The notes under the pieces are model-generated. The model searched no databases, was not told where the DNA came from, and saw only the letters and a program-made list of their open reading frames with translations. From Bacillota bacterium (GTDB lineage: Bacteria; Vulcanimicrobiota; JAJTBE01): 33,233 bases of DNA. Numbering within the stretch: position 1 is the first letter of the stretch; each line of letters opens with the position of its first letter. The stretch covers positions 1 through 33,233 of the forward strand of contig JAJTBE010000206.1 of the NCBI GenBank assembly GCA_021287065.1, given 5' to 3'. The translations under genes were made by a program, and so were the position numbers. This document shows, piece by piece, positions 1 to 7,780 of the stretch.

Positions 1-202
1 GTCCCCCGGGTCCCAAAACCCACGGCCAACCGCCAGCAATCCCATAACCACAATCCCCGGCCAACCCCTGCCGGATCGCAGGCGTCCCGCCTGTCCCCCG
101 GGTCCCCAAACCAACCGACAACCGCCAGCAACCTTAATAACCACAACCCCGGCCAACCCCTGCCGGATCGCAGGCATCCCGCCTGTCCCCCGGGTCTCAT
201 AC
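1..202. repeat. Tandem array of ~92-bp GC-rich units, left end
   Basis: The stretch is built of units about 92 bp long; one full unit runs 61-152 and the next begins at 153. Each unit carries CCTGCCGGATCGCAGG and CAGGCGTCCCGCCTG, both able to form short hairpins, then a C-rich stretch and ACCGCCAGCAA. Bases 1-141 are identical to the last 141 bases of the window. Related array pieces lie at 23872-24012, 24309-24450, around 27215-27302 and 33057-33233. No credible coding is seen. Confidence 0.9.
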
Positions 203-207
203 CCCCG

Positions 208-410
208 ATGCCACTGAATTAGTGAAATTTGCTCAAATCCACAGTCCAATACTCTTGTTTTTCAAGGGAGGAGGTTCGGAGGAGACCTCGCTTTTTCTAA
301 AAAAGCGTGGTCTCCTCTGACGGTCCCCCAAATCCCCCCGGTCCCCCGGTCGGTCCCTATTTCCCCCGCTTTTTCCAAAAAAGCCCAACTCCCTCCGGGC
401 CATTTTTCGC
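208..410 (+). repeat. Composite repeat element, truncated copy R1
   Basis: It begins with the family's left end (ATGCCACTGAATTAG) and carries the first hairpin, whose arms contain GGAGACC and GGTCTCC around an A/T core. The right half is rearranged: the usual CAAAAGTTTTGGG block is replaced by a different CGCTTTTTCC/AAAAAAGC hairpin, and there is no right end. The minus-strand open frame over this region is a by-product of the repeat. Confidence 0.8.
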
Positions 411-615
411 AAATTTACGGATGAAATCAATAATGATGATCTGATTAACATAAAAGCAACAATCCTGTAACAAATAATTCATAAAAAACATTATTTAAAA
501 AAAATTATTATTCAGCAGAATATCAAAGAACAATCCGTATTACCCGTTATTTAAGGTTTTTCCGCTTGAATTATTACGGAATTATCAGGATTGACTATAT
601 GTGTATTTATATATA

Positions 616-644
616 TTGATCTTTGCTCCAGTGAAAGATATAAT
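616..644 (+). promoter_or_regulatory. Putative sigma70 promoter of the small glycine-rich gene
   Basis: TTGATC (616-621) and TATAAT (639-644) are separated by 17 bases, giving a leader of about 80 bases before the ATG at 733. The surrounding 411-615 is very AT-rich and holds no gene. A weaker TTGACT at 591 could serve as an alternative -35. Confidence 0.5.
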
Positions 645-732
645 AATATTAATAAAATGCATGTCAAAACTGTCGGTTTTCAATATGGAGAAATGTTTTT
701 CCGGCAGCCCTGGCATAAAACAGGAGGATTCG

Positions 733-1107
733 ATGGAGATTAAATCTTTCAATAATTCACTTGGTAATTTACCGCCAGTCGGCCAGAATAAAAATAAAAT
801 AGCTGCCGATACAAATCCTGTATCTCATGATTCTTTTGTAACAGTTCATTATGAGGAACCAACCTGTCTTGAAAGACTTGGTGGAAAACTTGTTCAGGCA
901 GGAAAAGATTTTGCATCTCCCATAAAAATGGGAGCACACATCGGCGCTTTCTTTGCTGCTTCTTTCAACGATACTGCTCTGGGAGGAACAAGAGTATTAG
1001 GGTATCCTCTTATGGTGGCGGGTGGCGCTGCAGGAGCCGCTGTAGGCCTTTGCGCAGCACCTTTTGCCATGACTCTCGGTATTATCTTCAACGGCAAAGG
1101 ATGCTGA
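733..1107 (+). CDS. Small glycine/alanine-rich hydrophobic protein, function unknown
   Basis: I do not recognise this 124-residue protein. The start at 733 is chosen because CAGGAGGAT sits just before it; a longer frame from 601 has no ribosome site. The first ~50 residues are polar and rich in Asn and Pro. The second half has a hydrophobic stretch rich in Gly and Ala (about 85-120) with small residues spaced as in glycine zippers, suggesting membrane association without a signal peptide. It ends in GKGC. The layout, a polar Pro/Asn-rich head followed by a Gly/Ala hydrophobic body, resembles the larger protein at 26054-26896 on the minus strand, though I see no clear alignment. It converges on wrbA across a shared terminator. 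Confidence 0.7.
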   Translation: MEIKSFNNSLGNLPPVGQNKNKIAADTNPVSHDSFVTVHYEEPTCLERLGGKLVQAGKDFASPIKMGAHIGAFFAASFNDTALGGTRVLGYPLMVAGGAAGAAVGLCAAPFAMTLGIIFNGKGC

Positions 1108-1150
1108 TGTATCTGCTGAAAGTTTAAATTGTATTCAATTGGTTTAAATA

Positions 1151-1179
1151 AAAAACCAGCCTCATAACGGCTGGTTTTT
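1151..1179. terminator. Bidirectional intrinsic terminator
   Basis: AAAAACCAGCC (1151-1161) and GGCTGGTTTTT (1169-1179) form a perfect 11-bp stem with a 7-base loop. It has an A tract on one side and a T tract on the other, so it can end transcription of both convergent genes. Confidence 0.9.
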
Positions 1180-1211
1180 CGATTTCTAAAAAGTATTTTT
1201 TATAAAGATAT

Positions 1212-1820
1212 TCAGGCGAGTTTTTTCGCTGTTTGTGCAACATGTCTGCCCTGGAATCTGGCTGCTGCCAGTTCGTTTTCACTGGGCATTCTCTCTCCCT
1301 GTCCGCCGGCAATGGTAGATGCGCCATATGGAGAGCCTCCGGTAATCTCGGAAATTCCCATCTGGCCCTGGAACGAATAGGGGAGGCCTACAATAACCAT
1401 TCCCTGATGAAGAAGGAAGGGAAGGATTGTCAGAATTGTGGATTCCTGTCCGCCATGCTGTGTGGCTGAACTCGTGATTACGCTTCCCACTTTTCCGATC
1501 AATTTGCCCTGCGCCCACAGTCCCCCTGTTGCATCAAGGAATTGCCTCATCTGTCCCACCATATTACCAAATCTTGTGGGTGTGGCAAAAATAATTGCAT
1601 CTGCTTCCACCATCTCATCAAGTTTGGCTACCGGCACATCAGCCAGTGATTTCTGAAAATCAAGCGCTCCCATTTTTGCGAGAACTTCTTCAGGCAGTGT
1701 TTCAGGAACCCTGCGTATAACCGCTTCTGCTCCTTCAACTTCATTTACGCCTTCTGCTGCGGCCTGAACCATTTTATAAATATGCCCGTACATCGAATAG
1801 AAAAGAATTAATACTTTCAT
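1212..1820 (-). CDS. wrbA: NAD(P)H:quinone oxidoreductase, WrbA type
   Basis: This flavodoxin-fold enzyme binds FMN and passes two electrons from NAD(P)H to quinones, limiting semiquinone stress in the cytoplasm. The 202-residue product matches the usual family length of about 200. Visible family features are the FMN phosphate loop near the N-terminus (LFYSMYGH), the [16 protein letters not shown] segment about residues 79-94, and [11 protein letters not shown] further on. The start at 1820 is preceded by GGAGATTAGAG; a longer frame from 1853 would begin upstream of this ribosome site and is not preferred. The gene stands alone, with repeats upstream and a bidirectional terminator downstream. 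Identification is secure at family level; the physiological acceptor is not visible. Confidence 0.95.
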   Translation of the reverse strand: MKVLILFYSMYGHIYKMVQAAAEGVNEVEGAEAVIRRVPETLPEEVLAKMGALDFQKSLADVPVAKLDEMVEADAIIFATPTRFGNMVGQMRQFLDATGGLWAQGKLIGKVGSVITSSATQHGGQESTILTILPFLLHQGMVIVGLPYSFQGQMGISEITGGSPYGASTIAGGQGERMPSENELAAARFQGRHVAQTAKKLA

Positions 1821-2010
1821 CTCTAATCTCCTTTCGTTTTCTACTATGTTCAATACTCTATAATCAAAAATTCAATCTGATTGTTCCCTCATGTCAGATT
1901 TTTTTAAATGGATTTATGGAGTCGTTATGCGTACAGCAAAATCAAAGAGAGTGGAAAAATGATACAAGGGATTAGACCCAATCAGCTAACCTGAACCGCC
2001 AGCAAACCCA

Positions 2011-2304
2011 ATGCCACTGAATCAGCAAAATTCATTTAAAACCCCAACCTCATACTCTTGTTTTTCAAGGAAGGAGGTTCGGAGGGTAACCCCGCTTTTC
2101 CAAAAAAACGTGGTTCCCTCTGACTGTCCAAAATCCCCACGGTCCCCGGTCGGTCCCCCGATTCAAAAGTTTTGGGATGGCGGGTGGCTGCCCGCAGGGT
2201 GGGCGCGGGGATACTTTTTTCAAAAAAGTATCCTCCGGGAGCTGGGCAAACGGTTACAATTCTCGTGAGCGATTAGATAAATCCATGCCTTAATTCATGG
2301 GCAT
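2011..2304 (+). repeat. Composite repeat element, full copy R2
   Basis: This is a complete ~294-bp copy. The left end ATGCCACTGAAT and right end TTAATTCATGGGCAT are imperfect inverted repeats. Between them lie hairpin 1 (CCCCGCTTTTCC/AAAAAAACGTGG) and a second hairpin around an A/T core (GATACTTTTTTC/AAAAAAGTATCC). It carries an extra GGCGGGTGGCTGCCCGC segment also seen in copy R5. It is preceded by array-type sequence (ACCGCCAGCAA). An 85-codon frame inside it is not a gene. Confidence 0.9.
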
Positions 2305-2310
2305 TGCACT

Positions 2311-2383
2311 GGAACCGGGTTTTAACCCGGTGGCAAGCGGAACCCTATAACCACGGTCTTTAAACCATTTTTAATGGTTTCCC
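2311..2383 (+). repeat. Two-hairpin structured repeat, copy A
   Basis: It starts GGAACC and ends GGTTTCCC. Stem 1 is CCGGGTT/AACCCGG (2315-2321 and 2324-2330) and stem 2 is AAACCATT/AATGGTTT (2362-2369 and 2373-2380). A GTGG (2330-2333) and a CCAC (2351-2354) could pair between them. It shares order and connecting sequence with the copies at 7030-7105 and 7129-7206, whose stems differ in a compensated way. A weak partial relative may lie at about 2505-2575, with ATAACCACAG and an ATTTGC/GCAAAT hairpin. It could be a REP-like element or a structured RNA. Confidence 0.7.
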
Positions 2384-2631
2384 TTGCATAGAATTTACCC
2401 CTAAACCAAAACCACTGATTTTTACCAGATTTAATATTTTAACCGGAAAAATACCCTTCGAAAAAGTTTTTTACACAATCTCTGCAATCTCCCCCTAATT
2501 GTTAACCAACCTGCATAACCACAGACTCTACCGGTTTTGTAAATTTGCTCAGCAAATCCATGTTTTCAGGGGGTTGACAGGATTATTCCAGAATTTGTCA
2601 TGTTGTTAATCCTTTTTTAACAAATTAATTC

Positions 2632-2659
2632 TTGACAATTGGTTTTAAAAATGTATAAT
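2632..2659 (+). promoter_or_regulatory. Consensus sigma70 promoter for the tRNA gene
   Basis: TTGACA (2632-2637) and TATAAT (2654-2659) are both perfect consensus hexamers with a 16-base spacer, 37 bases before the tRNA. Transcription would begin near 2666. Confidence 0.9.
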
Positions 2660-2696
2660 ATGAATTGTTCGAAAGCCCAACGGGCTGAAAACGAAC

Positions 2697-2768
2697 GGCA
2701 GGGTAGCTCAGGGGTAGAGCAGGAGACTCATAAGCTCTTGGTCGGGAGTTCAAATCTCCCCCCTGCCA
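2697..2768 (+). tRNA. tRNA with CAT anticodon (elongator Met, or Ile with modified C34)
   Basis: The acceptor arms are GGCAGGG (2697-2703) and CCCTGCC (2761-2767). The D stem is GCTC/GAGC, the anticodon loop CTCATAA has CAT at 2729-2731, and the T arm is GGGAG-TTCAAAT-CTCCC. The first pair is G-C and the anticodon stem lacks the three G-C pairs of initiators, so this is not initiator tRNA. The closing pair of the anticodon stem (A31-G39) is a mismatch. CCA is not encoded. Elongator Met and the Ile tRNA read with lysidine cannot be told apart by eye. Confidence 0.92.
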
Positions 2769-2814
2769 TTTTTATTTAAGCATAAAAAAAGGCCTGCATA
2801 AGGGGATGTCAACA

Positions 2815-4065
2815 ATGAATATCAATCCACAGTACAACAATCCGTACGCGCAAGCTTACAACACATGTTCCGCTTTCAACCCTATGGGCGCGCCTCCGAT
2901 GTCGCCCTGGGGAACCGACTGTTTCTCCTTTACCGGTGCAATGCCCTTCACACCTTTTATGCCCGCCTTCCCGTTTATGGGCGGGGGAATGATGATGCCG
3001 CCGGTACTGTCTTTTATGCCTACCAACTTTATGATTCCGGCAGCAGCACTGTTCAACTCATATCCCATGTTTGCTCCGGCTCTGATGCCCCTTTTGACAA
3101 CAATGTTTATGCCGCCGTCCATTCTTGACCCGGCTATGATGAATTATCCCTGTCCGCCGCCTCCCCCGGTGCCTCCACCGCCGCCGAGACCCCAGGCAGC
3201 GCCTCAACCGGCGCCACAGCCTGCTCCGGCAAGACCGGCTCCGGCAGAAAAACCGGTACAGCAGCAGACAGCAGCTCCGGCAAGCTTTACAACAACAATG
3301 ACACAGCAGCCCGCCGGAAATGGCGCAACAACACAGACTCCTCAGGGATCTGTAAGCAATGAACCTGCATCGGTGCAAACTCTTGCAGCCGGTGGAGATA
3401 CCACATTCAAAGCTCTGGATGCGGATCTGCTCAATGCGTCCATTGCTGATTTTATGTCAGGCGAACAGCCGGAAACCCAGCAGGCGCCTCAACCTCAGCA
3501 AAATACCGCCGCCCCGCAGCCTCAGCAGCAGCCCCAGCAGGCTCCTAAGAAAAACACCCTTCAGGAAGCCCAGAGAGCTTATCAGAAGAATCAGATGATT
3601 CAGGAAGAAAAGCGCAAGGAACTGCAGGCAAGGCTCAACGACCTCAACATGATGGGCATGCCCCCCAATCCTATGGATGTGGATTTCAGACTCAAGGATC
3701 TGGACCGCCAGCTTGGTGAACTTAAACGCAATATGGACATGAAAGAGTTCGAACTCCGCAATGTCAAAGCGGAAAGCGATTTCTACCCTGACAGGGGCAT
3801 GGAATTTGCCAACCGTATCATCGGACTCAACCGCGAAATGGAAATGCAGAAAATGAACCTCAAGGCGAAAGAGGGGGAAATCAAAATGGTGCAGGCCCAG
3901 AAGCGGGATGTGGAAAAAATGGCTGTCGATTTTCAGAAACGCCGGACCTATCTGGAAGTGAACAAAACCAGACTCGAAGGTGAAGTCAACAGACTTGAAT
4001 CCGAAGAGCAGGTTCTTCTATCCAGACTTCAGATTCTGGAAAACGAAGAATCAAGATTAGCTTAA
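2815..4065 (+). CDS. Pro/Met-rich protein with C-terminal coiled coil, function unknown
   Basis: I do not recognise this protein. The N-terminal ~115 residues are very rich in Met, Pro, Phe and Ala with hydrophobic runs but no classical signal peptide. A polyproline patch (PPPPPVPPPPPRP) follows, then a Pro/Gln/Ala linker to about residue 245. The C-terminal ~170 residues are charged and heptad-like, predicting a long coiled coil with a short MGMPPNPMD break. This suggests a filament-forming or scaffold protein. ATG 2806 abuts its AAGGGG, so ATG 2815 (416 residues, 9 bases from the ribosome site) is preferred. It starts only 46 bases after the tRNA with no convincing terminator between, so both may share the 2632 promoter. 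The low-complexity half reads as open frames on other strands, which are shadows. Confidence 0.85.
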   Translation: MNINPQYNNPYAQAYNTCSAFNPMGAPPMSPWGTDCFSFTGAMPFTPFMPAFPFMGGGMMMPPVLSFMPTNFMIPAAALFNSYPMFAPALMPLLTTMFMPPSILDPAMMNYPCPPPPPVPPPPPRPQAAPQPAPQPAPARPAPAEKPVQQQTAAPASFTTTMTQQPAGNGATTQTPQGSVSNEPASVQTLAAGGDTTFKALDADLLNASIADFMSGEQPETQQAPQPQQNTAAPQPQQQPQQAPKKNTLQEAQRAYQKNQMIQEEKRKELQARLNDLNMMGMPPNPMDVDFRLKDLDRQLGELKRNMDMKEFELRNVKAESDFYPDRGMEFANRIIGLNREMEMQKMNLKAKEGEIKMVQAQKRDVEKMAVDFQKRRTYLEVNKTRLEGEVNRLESEEQVLLSRLQILENEESRLA

Positions 4066-4083
4066 ACCTTAACTTTAAATATC

Positions 4084-4211
4084 AGAGGCTGTCCCGAAAG
4101 TAAACCGGAAGCATTTCTGAAACCTTTCAGATCAGAATCCGGTGATGACGGGGATTTCAGATGCACATACTCACAAAGTGCAGAAAAATCCTGACTTTGG
4201 GGACAGCCTCT
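4084..4211. mobile_element. MITE-like element with 18-bp inverted ends, copy 1
   Basis: The ends AGAGGCTGTCCCGAAAGT (4084-4101) and ACTTTGGGGACAGCCTCT (4194-4211) are inverted repeats with one mismatch. The 92-bp interior has no coding. A second copy lies at 17598-17726 with the same ends and a shared AATCCTGACTTT near the right end. GGCTGTCCCAAAAGT-type ends resemble those of some insertion sequences. It begins 18 bases after a stop codon and may also act as a terminator-like hairpin. Confidence 0.75.
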
Positions 4212-4344
4212 TTAATATTCCGGAATAAAAATTGTTATTCTGCTTTTTCATTTATCTTTCAAAGGAAAAACTTCAGGGCGAACGAACAGATTTTCATAAT
4301 TTTTTGACGACCAATTTCAGGGAATTCGAGAAAGGTTTACAGAT

Positions 4345-6039
4345 ATGAAGCTTATTGAATGCGTACCCAATTTCAGCGAAGGCAGAGATATGGCGGTTCT
4401 TGAGAAGATTGCCGCCGCAATAAAAGAGGTGAATGGAGTAACTCTTCTGGATATGGATCCAGGAGCAGATACAAACCGCACCGTTTTCACTTTTATCGGT
4501 TCACCCGATGGCATTAGGGAAGCAGCTTTCAGAGCAATCAAAAAAGGCTCCGAACTTATTGATATGACCAAACACTCCGGAGCGCACGCCCGCATGGGAG
4601 CTACCGATGTCTGCCCCTTTATCCCCGTCAGCGGAGTCACAATGGAAGAATGTGTGAAAATCTCCGAAGAAGTGGGCGAAAGAGTAGCAAGGGAACTTCA
4701 TATTCCTGTTTATCTTTATGAATACTCCGCAAAATGCGAAGAACGCACCAACCTCGCCAACATCAGGGAAGGCGAATACGAAGGTTTATCGGAAAAACTA
4801 AAGGATCCCCGCTGGAAACCCGACTTCGGTGAAGCGGTATTCAACCCCGGAAGCGGAGCCACAGTAATGGGCGCAAGAGAATTCCTTATTGCGTACAACA
4901 TCAACCTTAACACCACCGATGCTAAAATGGCGAAATCCATAGCCAATACCATCAGGGAAAAAGGAAAAGTCAAAAGAGATGCCGCCGGAAAGATAGTGAA
5001 AGACAGTGAAGGCAACAAAGTGATGGAACCGGGCCTCTTCAACCATTGCAAAGCTACCGGCTGGTACATCGATCAGTACAAACAGGCTCAGGTAACCATG
5101 AACCTGACCAATTATAAAGTTACACCTCCCCATCTGGTTTTCGACGCAGTCTGCGATTTAGCATCAAAAATGGGACTCCGGGTTACCGGTTCAGAACTTG
5201 TGGGCCTTATCCCCCTCGAAGCTATGCTTATGGCAGGAACCTATTATCTCGAAAAACAGGGAAAATCAGCAGGCATACCCGACAGCGATATTATCCGCAC
5301 AGCTATACAATCGCTGGGCCTTGAGGATATTTCACCCTTCGAACCCAAAAAGAAAATTATCGAATATTATATCTCAGATCGTCCCGATGCCCTTACTGAA
5401 ATGACCATCAAAGGATTCTGCGACGAACTTTCCACAGATTCACCCGCACCCGGCGGTGGCTCAGTTGCAGCCCTCTGCGGAGCACTTTCCGCAGCTCTTT
5501 CCGCCATGGTTTCAAACCTGACCTACGGCAAAAAAGGCTACACCCAGCACAACAAAACCATGGACGAAATCGGCAGAAAAGGACAGGAGCTGAAGAAAGA
5601 ATTCGTCTATGCCATAGATAAAGACACCGATGCCTTTAATGAACTGATGGCTGTTATCAAAACTAAAGCGAAAACCCCTGAAGAAGAAGCGGAAAAAGCA
5701 GCCCGACTTGAGGAAGCAACAAAAAAGGCAACCCTTGTTCCTATGGAAACCCTTGAGCTGACCATCGGAGCTATGGAAATAGCCCTTACCGCCGCAAAAC
5801 TGGGCAACAAAAATTCCGTGTCCGATGCAGGTGTAGCTGCACTCTGTGCACAGGCTGCCGCAAAAAGCGCTTACTACAATGTGGTAATCAACCTGCAGAA
5901 CATCAGCGATGAAAGCTTTAAGAAGGAAATCGGCGCAAAAGCTGAGGAAATTCTTGCCAAAGCTTACAAAATGTCTGATGAAGTTCAGACAGCAGTGGAT
6001 GTCGTACTTGGCATAAAACAGACAGCAGGTATTGCCTGA
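4345..6039 (+). CDS. ftcD: Bifunctional glutamate formimidoyltransferase / formimidoyl-THF cyclodeaminase
   Basis: The enzyme moves the formimino group of N-formimino-L-glutamate to tetrahydrofolate and then releases ammonia to give 5,10-methenyl-THF, feeding one-carbon metabolism in the cytoplasm. The 564-residue product is close to the ~541 residues of the animal bifunctional enzyme. The transferase half starts MKLIECVPNFSEGRD and carries the HARMGATDVCPFIP segment near residue 81, with the likely catalytic His. The cyclodeaminase half starts near residue 350 with FCDELSTDSPAPGGGSVAAL. Many bacteria have the two halves as separate genes. The ribosome site is GAAAGG. Its stop overlaps the next start by one base. 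No histidine-degradation genes are nearby, so the substrate source is not shown. Confidence 0.95.
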   Translation: MKLIECVPNFSEGRDMAVLEKIAAAIKEVNGVTLLDMDPGADTNRTVFTFIGSPDGIREAAFRAIKKGSELIDMTKHSGAHARMGATDVCPFIPVSGVTMEECVKISEEVGERVARELHIPVYLYEYSAKCEERTNLANIREGEYEGLSEKLKDPRWKPDFGEAVFNPGSGATVMGAREFLIAYNINLNTTDAKMAKSIANTIREKGKVKRDAAGKIVKDSEGNKVMEPGLFNHCKATGWYIDQYKQAQVTMNLTNYKVTPPHLVFDAVCDLASKMGLRVTGSELVGLIPLEAMLMAGTYYLEKQGKSAGIPDSDIIRTAIQSLGLEDISPFEPKKKIIEYYISDRPDALTEMTIKGFCDELSTDSPAPGGGSVAALCGALSAALSAMVSNLTYGKKGYTQHNKTMDEIGRKGQELKKEFVYAIDKDTDAFNELMAVIKTKAKTPEEEAEKAARLEEATKKATLVPMETLELTIGAMEIALTAAKLGNKNSVSDAGVAALCAQAAAKSAYYNVVINLQNISDESFKKEIGAKAEEILAKAYKMSDEVQTAVDVVLGIKQTAGIA

Positions 6040-6791
6040 TGAAAATTTTCTCCATCGGCGATCTCCACCTTTCCCGAATAAAAAAGAAACCAATGGAAAT
6101 ATTCGGCGAAAACTGGAAAGATCACGACGAACAGATAAAAGCTAACTGGATATCAAAAATCGGGAATGATGACTTAGTCCTCATTCCCGGTGATATTTCC
6201 TGGGGAATGACTCCTGAGGAAGCAATGCCCGATCTGGAATGGATTTCCGAACTGCCCGGCAAGAAGGTTATGATTAAAGGCAACCATGATTTCTGGTGGC
6301 AGTCGTACAAACAGGTTAAAGAACTCCTCCCTCAGGGCATAACCGCAATTCAGAACAACTCCATAGTTATTGATGATATTGCCATCACCGGCACAAGACT
6401 ATGGGAATCCCCCGATGTGGATTTCACCGATGATATAAAATGGATATGCAGAGAGTCCATAGGCCTGGGACCTGAAAAAAATAACGGCAAAGACCCGATC
6501 AAACTGTACAACCGTGAAGTTCAGCGACTCAACCACTGCCTCGAATCCATCTCCTCAAGGGCAAGAAAAATCATCGTAATGACCCATTTCCCCCCTGTGG
6601 ATTTCAGATTCGAACTAAACGAAGTAGTGGAAACCCTGCAGAAATTCGGAACAGACATCTGCATCTTCAGCCACCTGCATAGCCTGAAAAAAGAAAATGT
6701 CCCCAGCTTCCCCATAAAAAAATACGGCATGGACTTCTATCTGGTCTCAAGCGATGTGATAAACTTCGACCCTGTGGAGATAAAGATCTGA
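6039..6791 (+). CDS. Metallophosphoesterase, predicted cytosolic phosphohydrolase
   Basis: This calcineurin-like two-metal phosphoesterase has 250 residues. Motifs in order are GDLHLS (Asp8, His10), GDISWG (Asp52), KGNHDFWW (Asn82, His83), THFPP (about 183) and FSHLHS (about 210), which takes the place of the common GHxH. The order and length fit the small predicted phosphohydrolase family COG1768 as I recall it. No signal peptide is seen. The TGATG junction with ftcD implies translational coupling. The substrate cannot be read from the sequence. A perfect 9-bp hairpin, TTCCGGAAG/CTTCCGGAA at 6803-6827, follows the gene but has no T tract after it. Confidence 0.88.
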   Translation: MKIFSIGDLHLSRIKKKPMEIFGENWKDHDEQIKANWISKIGNDDLVLIPGDISWGMTPEEAMPDLEWISELPGKKVMIKGNHDFWWQSYKQVKELLPQGITAIQNNSIVIDDIAITGTRLWESPDVDFTDDIKWICRESIGLGPEKNNGKDPIKLYNREVQRLNHCLESISSRARKIIVMTHFPPVDFRFELNEVVETLQKFGTDICIFSHLHSLKKENVPSFPIKKYGMDFYLVSSDVINFDPVEIKI

Positions 6792-7029
6792 AAAAACTGA
6801 TTTTCCGGAAGAAACCCGCTTCCGGAACCCTTGGATGAAACTGTTTTGAAAAACCTTTTCTGTGGGAACTTTTTCGCAAAAAAAAGCATCCCCCCCGACC
6901 GTAGTGCAATGCTTTCACAGGCTGTGCCAAAACTCCGGTTTTTTTATACTGAAGTTTAGTATGTAGCAAATATTACTAATTTTTCTTCCAATTGAGATGT
7001 AAAACAAGAATATTTAAAAGCATAGTTCT

Positions 7030-7105
7030 GGAACCAACACCAGACTTCAGTCTGGTGGACTGCAAGCTTACAACCACAAGGCCCAAACTGTTTTAACAGT
7101 TTACC
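7030..7105 (+). repeat. Two-hairpin structured repeat, copy B (left arm of large palindrome)
   Basis: It starts GGAACC and has stem 1 CCAGACT/AGTCTGG (7040-7046, 7049-7055) and stem 2 AAACTGTT/AACAGTTT (7085-7092, 7095-7102). GTGG and CCAC lie between as in copy A. Compared with copy A, three pairs of stem 1 and two pairs of stem 2 have changed on both sides so that pairing is kept. Confidence 0.7.
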
Positions 7106-7128
7106 TGAAAACGCCATTGTTGAAATCG

Positions 7129-7206
7129 GGGAAACCATTAAAATGATTTGAAGCCCGTGGTTGTGCGGTTCTGCTTGCCACTGGGTTAAAACCCGGCGTT
7201 GGTTCC
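7129..7206 (-). repeat. Two-hairpin structured repeat, copy C (right arm of large palindrome)
   Basis: Read on the minus strand it starts GGAACCAACGCCGGGTT and ends AATGGTTTCC. Its sequence is closer to copy A than to its neighbour copy B. In stem 2 one pair is G-T in the repeat's own orientation. Stem 1 has one mismatch. Together with copy B it forms a ~177-bp imperfect palindrome spanning 7030-7206. Confidence 0.7.
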
Positions 7207-7378
7207 AGGGGCATCGGGATTAATGAAATATGGAGTTAACATATGCCGAAATAAATCAGACATGAAGAATATGTGCGGTTTTGGCGCAGCCTGTTTCAGC
7301 CTTGCTGTTTTATTTTATGGAAATTTAAACTTCCCCAAAGACAATGAATGAGGAAAAATCCATTCCTATTCTCACCCC

Positions 7379-7452
7379 GAATACTCCTGTTTTTCAAGGA
7401 GGGAGGTTCGGAGGAAAACCAGCTTTTTCAAAAAAGCGTGGTTCCCTCTGTA
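7379..7452 (+). repeat. Composite repeat element, fragment R3
   Basis: Only the first-hairpin segment of the composite family remains, from GAATACTCCTGTTTTTCAAG to GCGTGGTTCCCTCTG. Both ends of the element are gone. It marks the left boundary of an AT-rich stretch (7453-7780) that holds no gene apart from the leader of the next one. A TATAAT lies at 7683-7688 without a clear -35. Confidence 0.75.
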
Positions 7453-7780
7453 AGCTTGGCATTCGGATAAGAATCTCGAATGAAACCAGATAATTCCATA
7501 CTTTAATTCAATAACGATGATATGAGATATTTGTAATTTAACAATTTGCATTTCTACATAACTTCGAATGTGTATATGGCGTATGTTTTAATATAGCTTT
7601 TGGTGTGATATAAAATATTGTTGTATTTTTATCCAATAACTGTTTTATTGATTGTTAAGAAATAATAATGTTTTTAATGGAGTATAATTGGTGGTGTTCG
7701 AGAATGAAAATATGGAAAATAACTTGAAGTCGTTATGACTTTTTAAGAGTTTTTGGGAATAATTATTTAGAGGTGACTAA

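Noticed and set aside
1-202. CRISPR array
   Set aside because: Units are 92 bp with drifting linkers of related sequence, not short exact repeats with unique spacers, and no cas gene is present.
2011-2268. 85-codon plus-strand open frame
   Set aside because: It lies wholly inside composite repeat R2, has no ribosome site, and its equivalents in other copies are broken differently.
2697-2768. Initiator tRNA-fMet
   Set aside because: The first acceptor pair is G-C and the anticodon stem lacks the three G-C pairs that mark initiators.
3058-3378. Cys/Arg-rich minus-strand open frame
   Set aside because: It is the shadow of the Pro/Ala/Gln low-complexity part of the coiled-coil gene.
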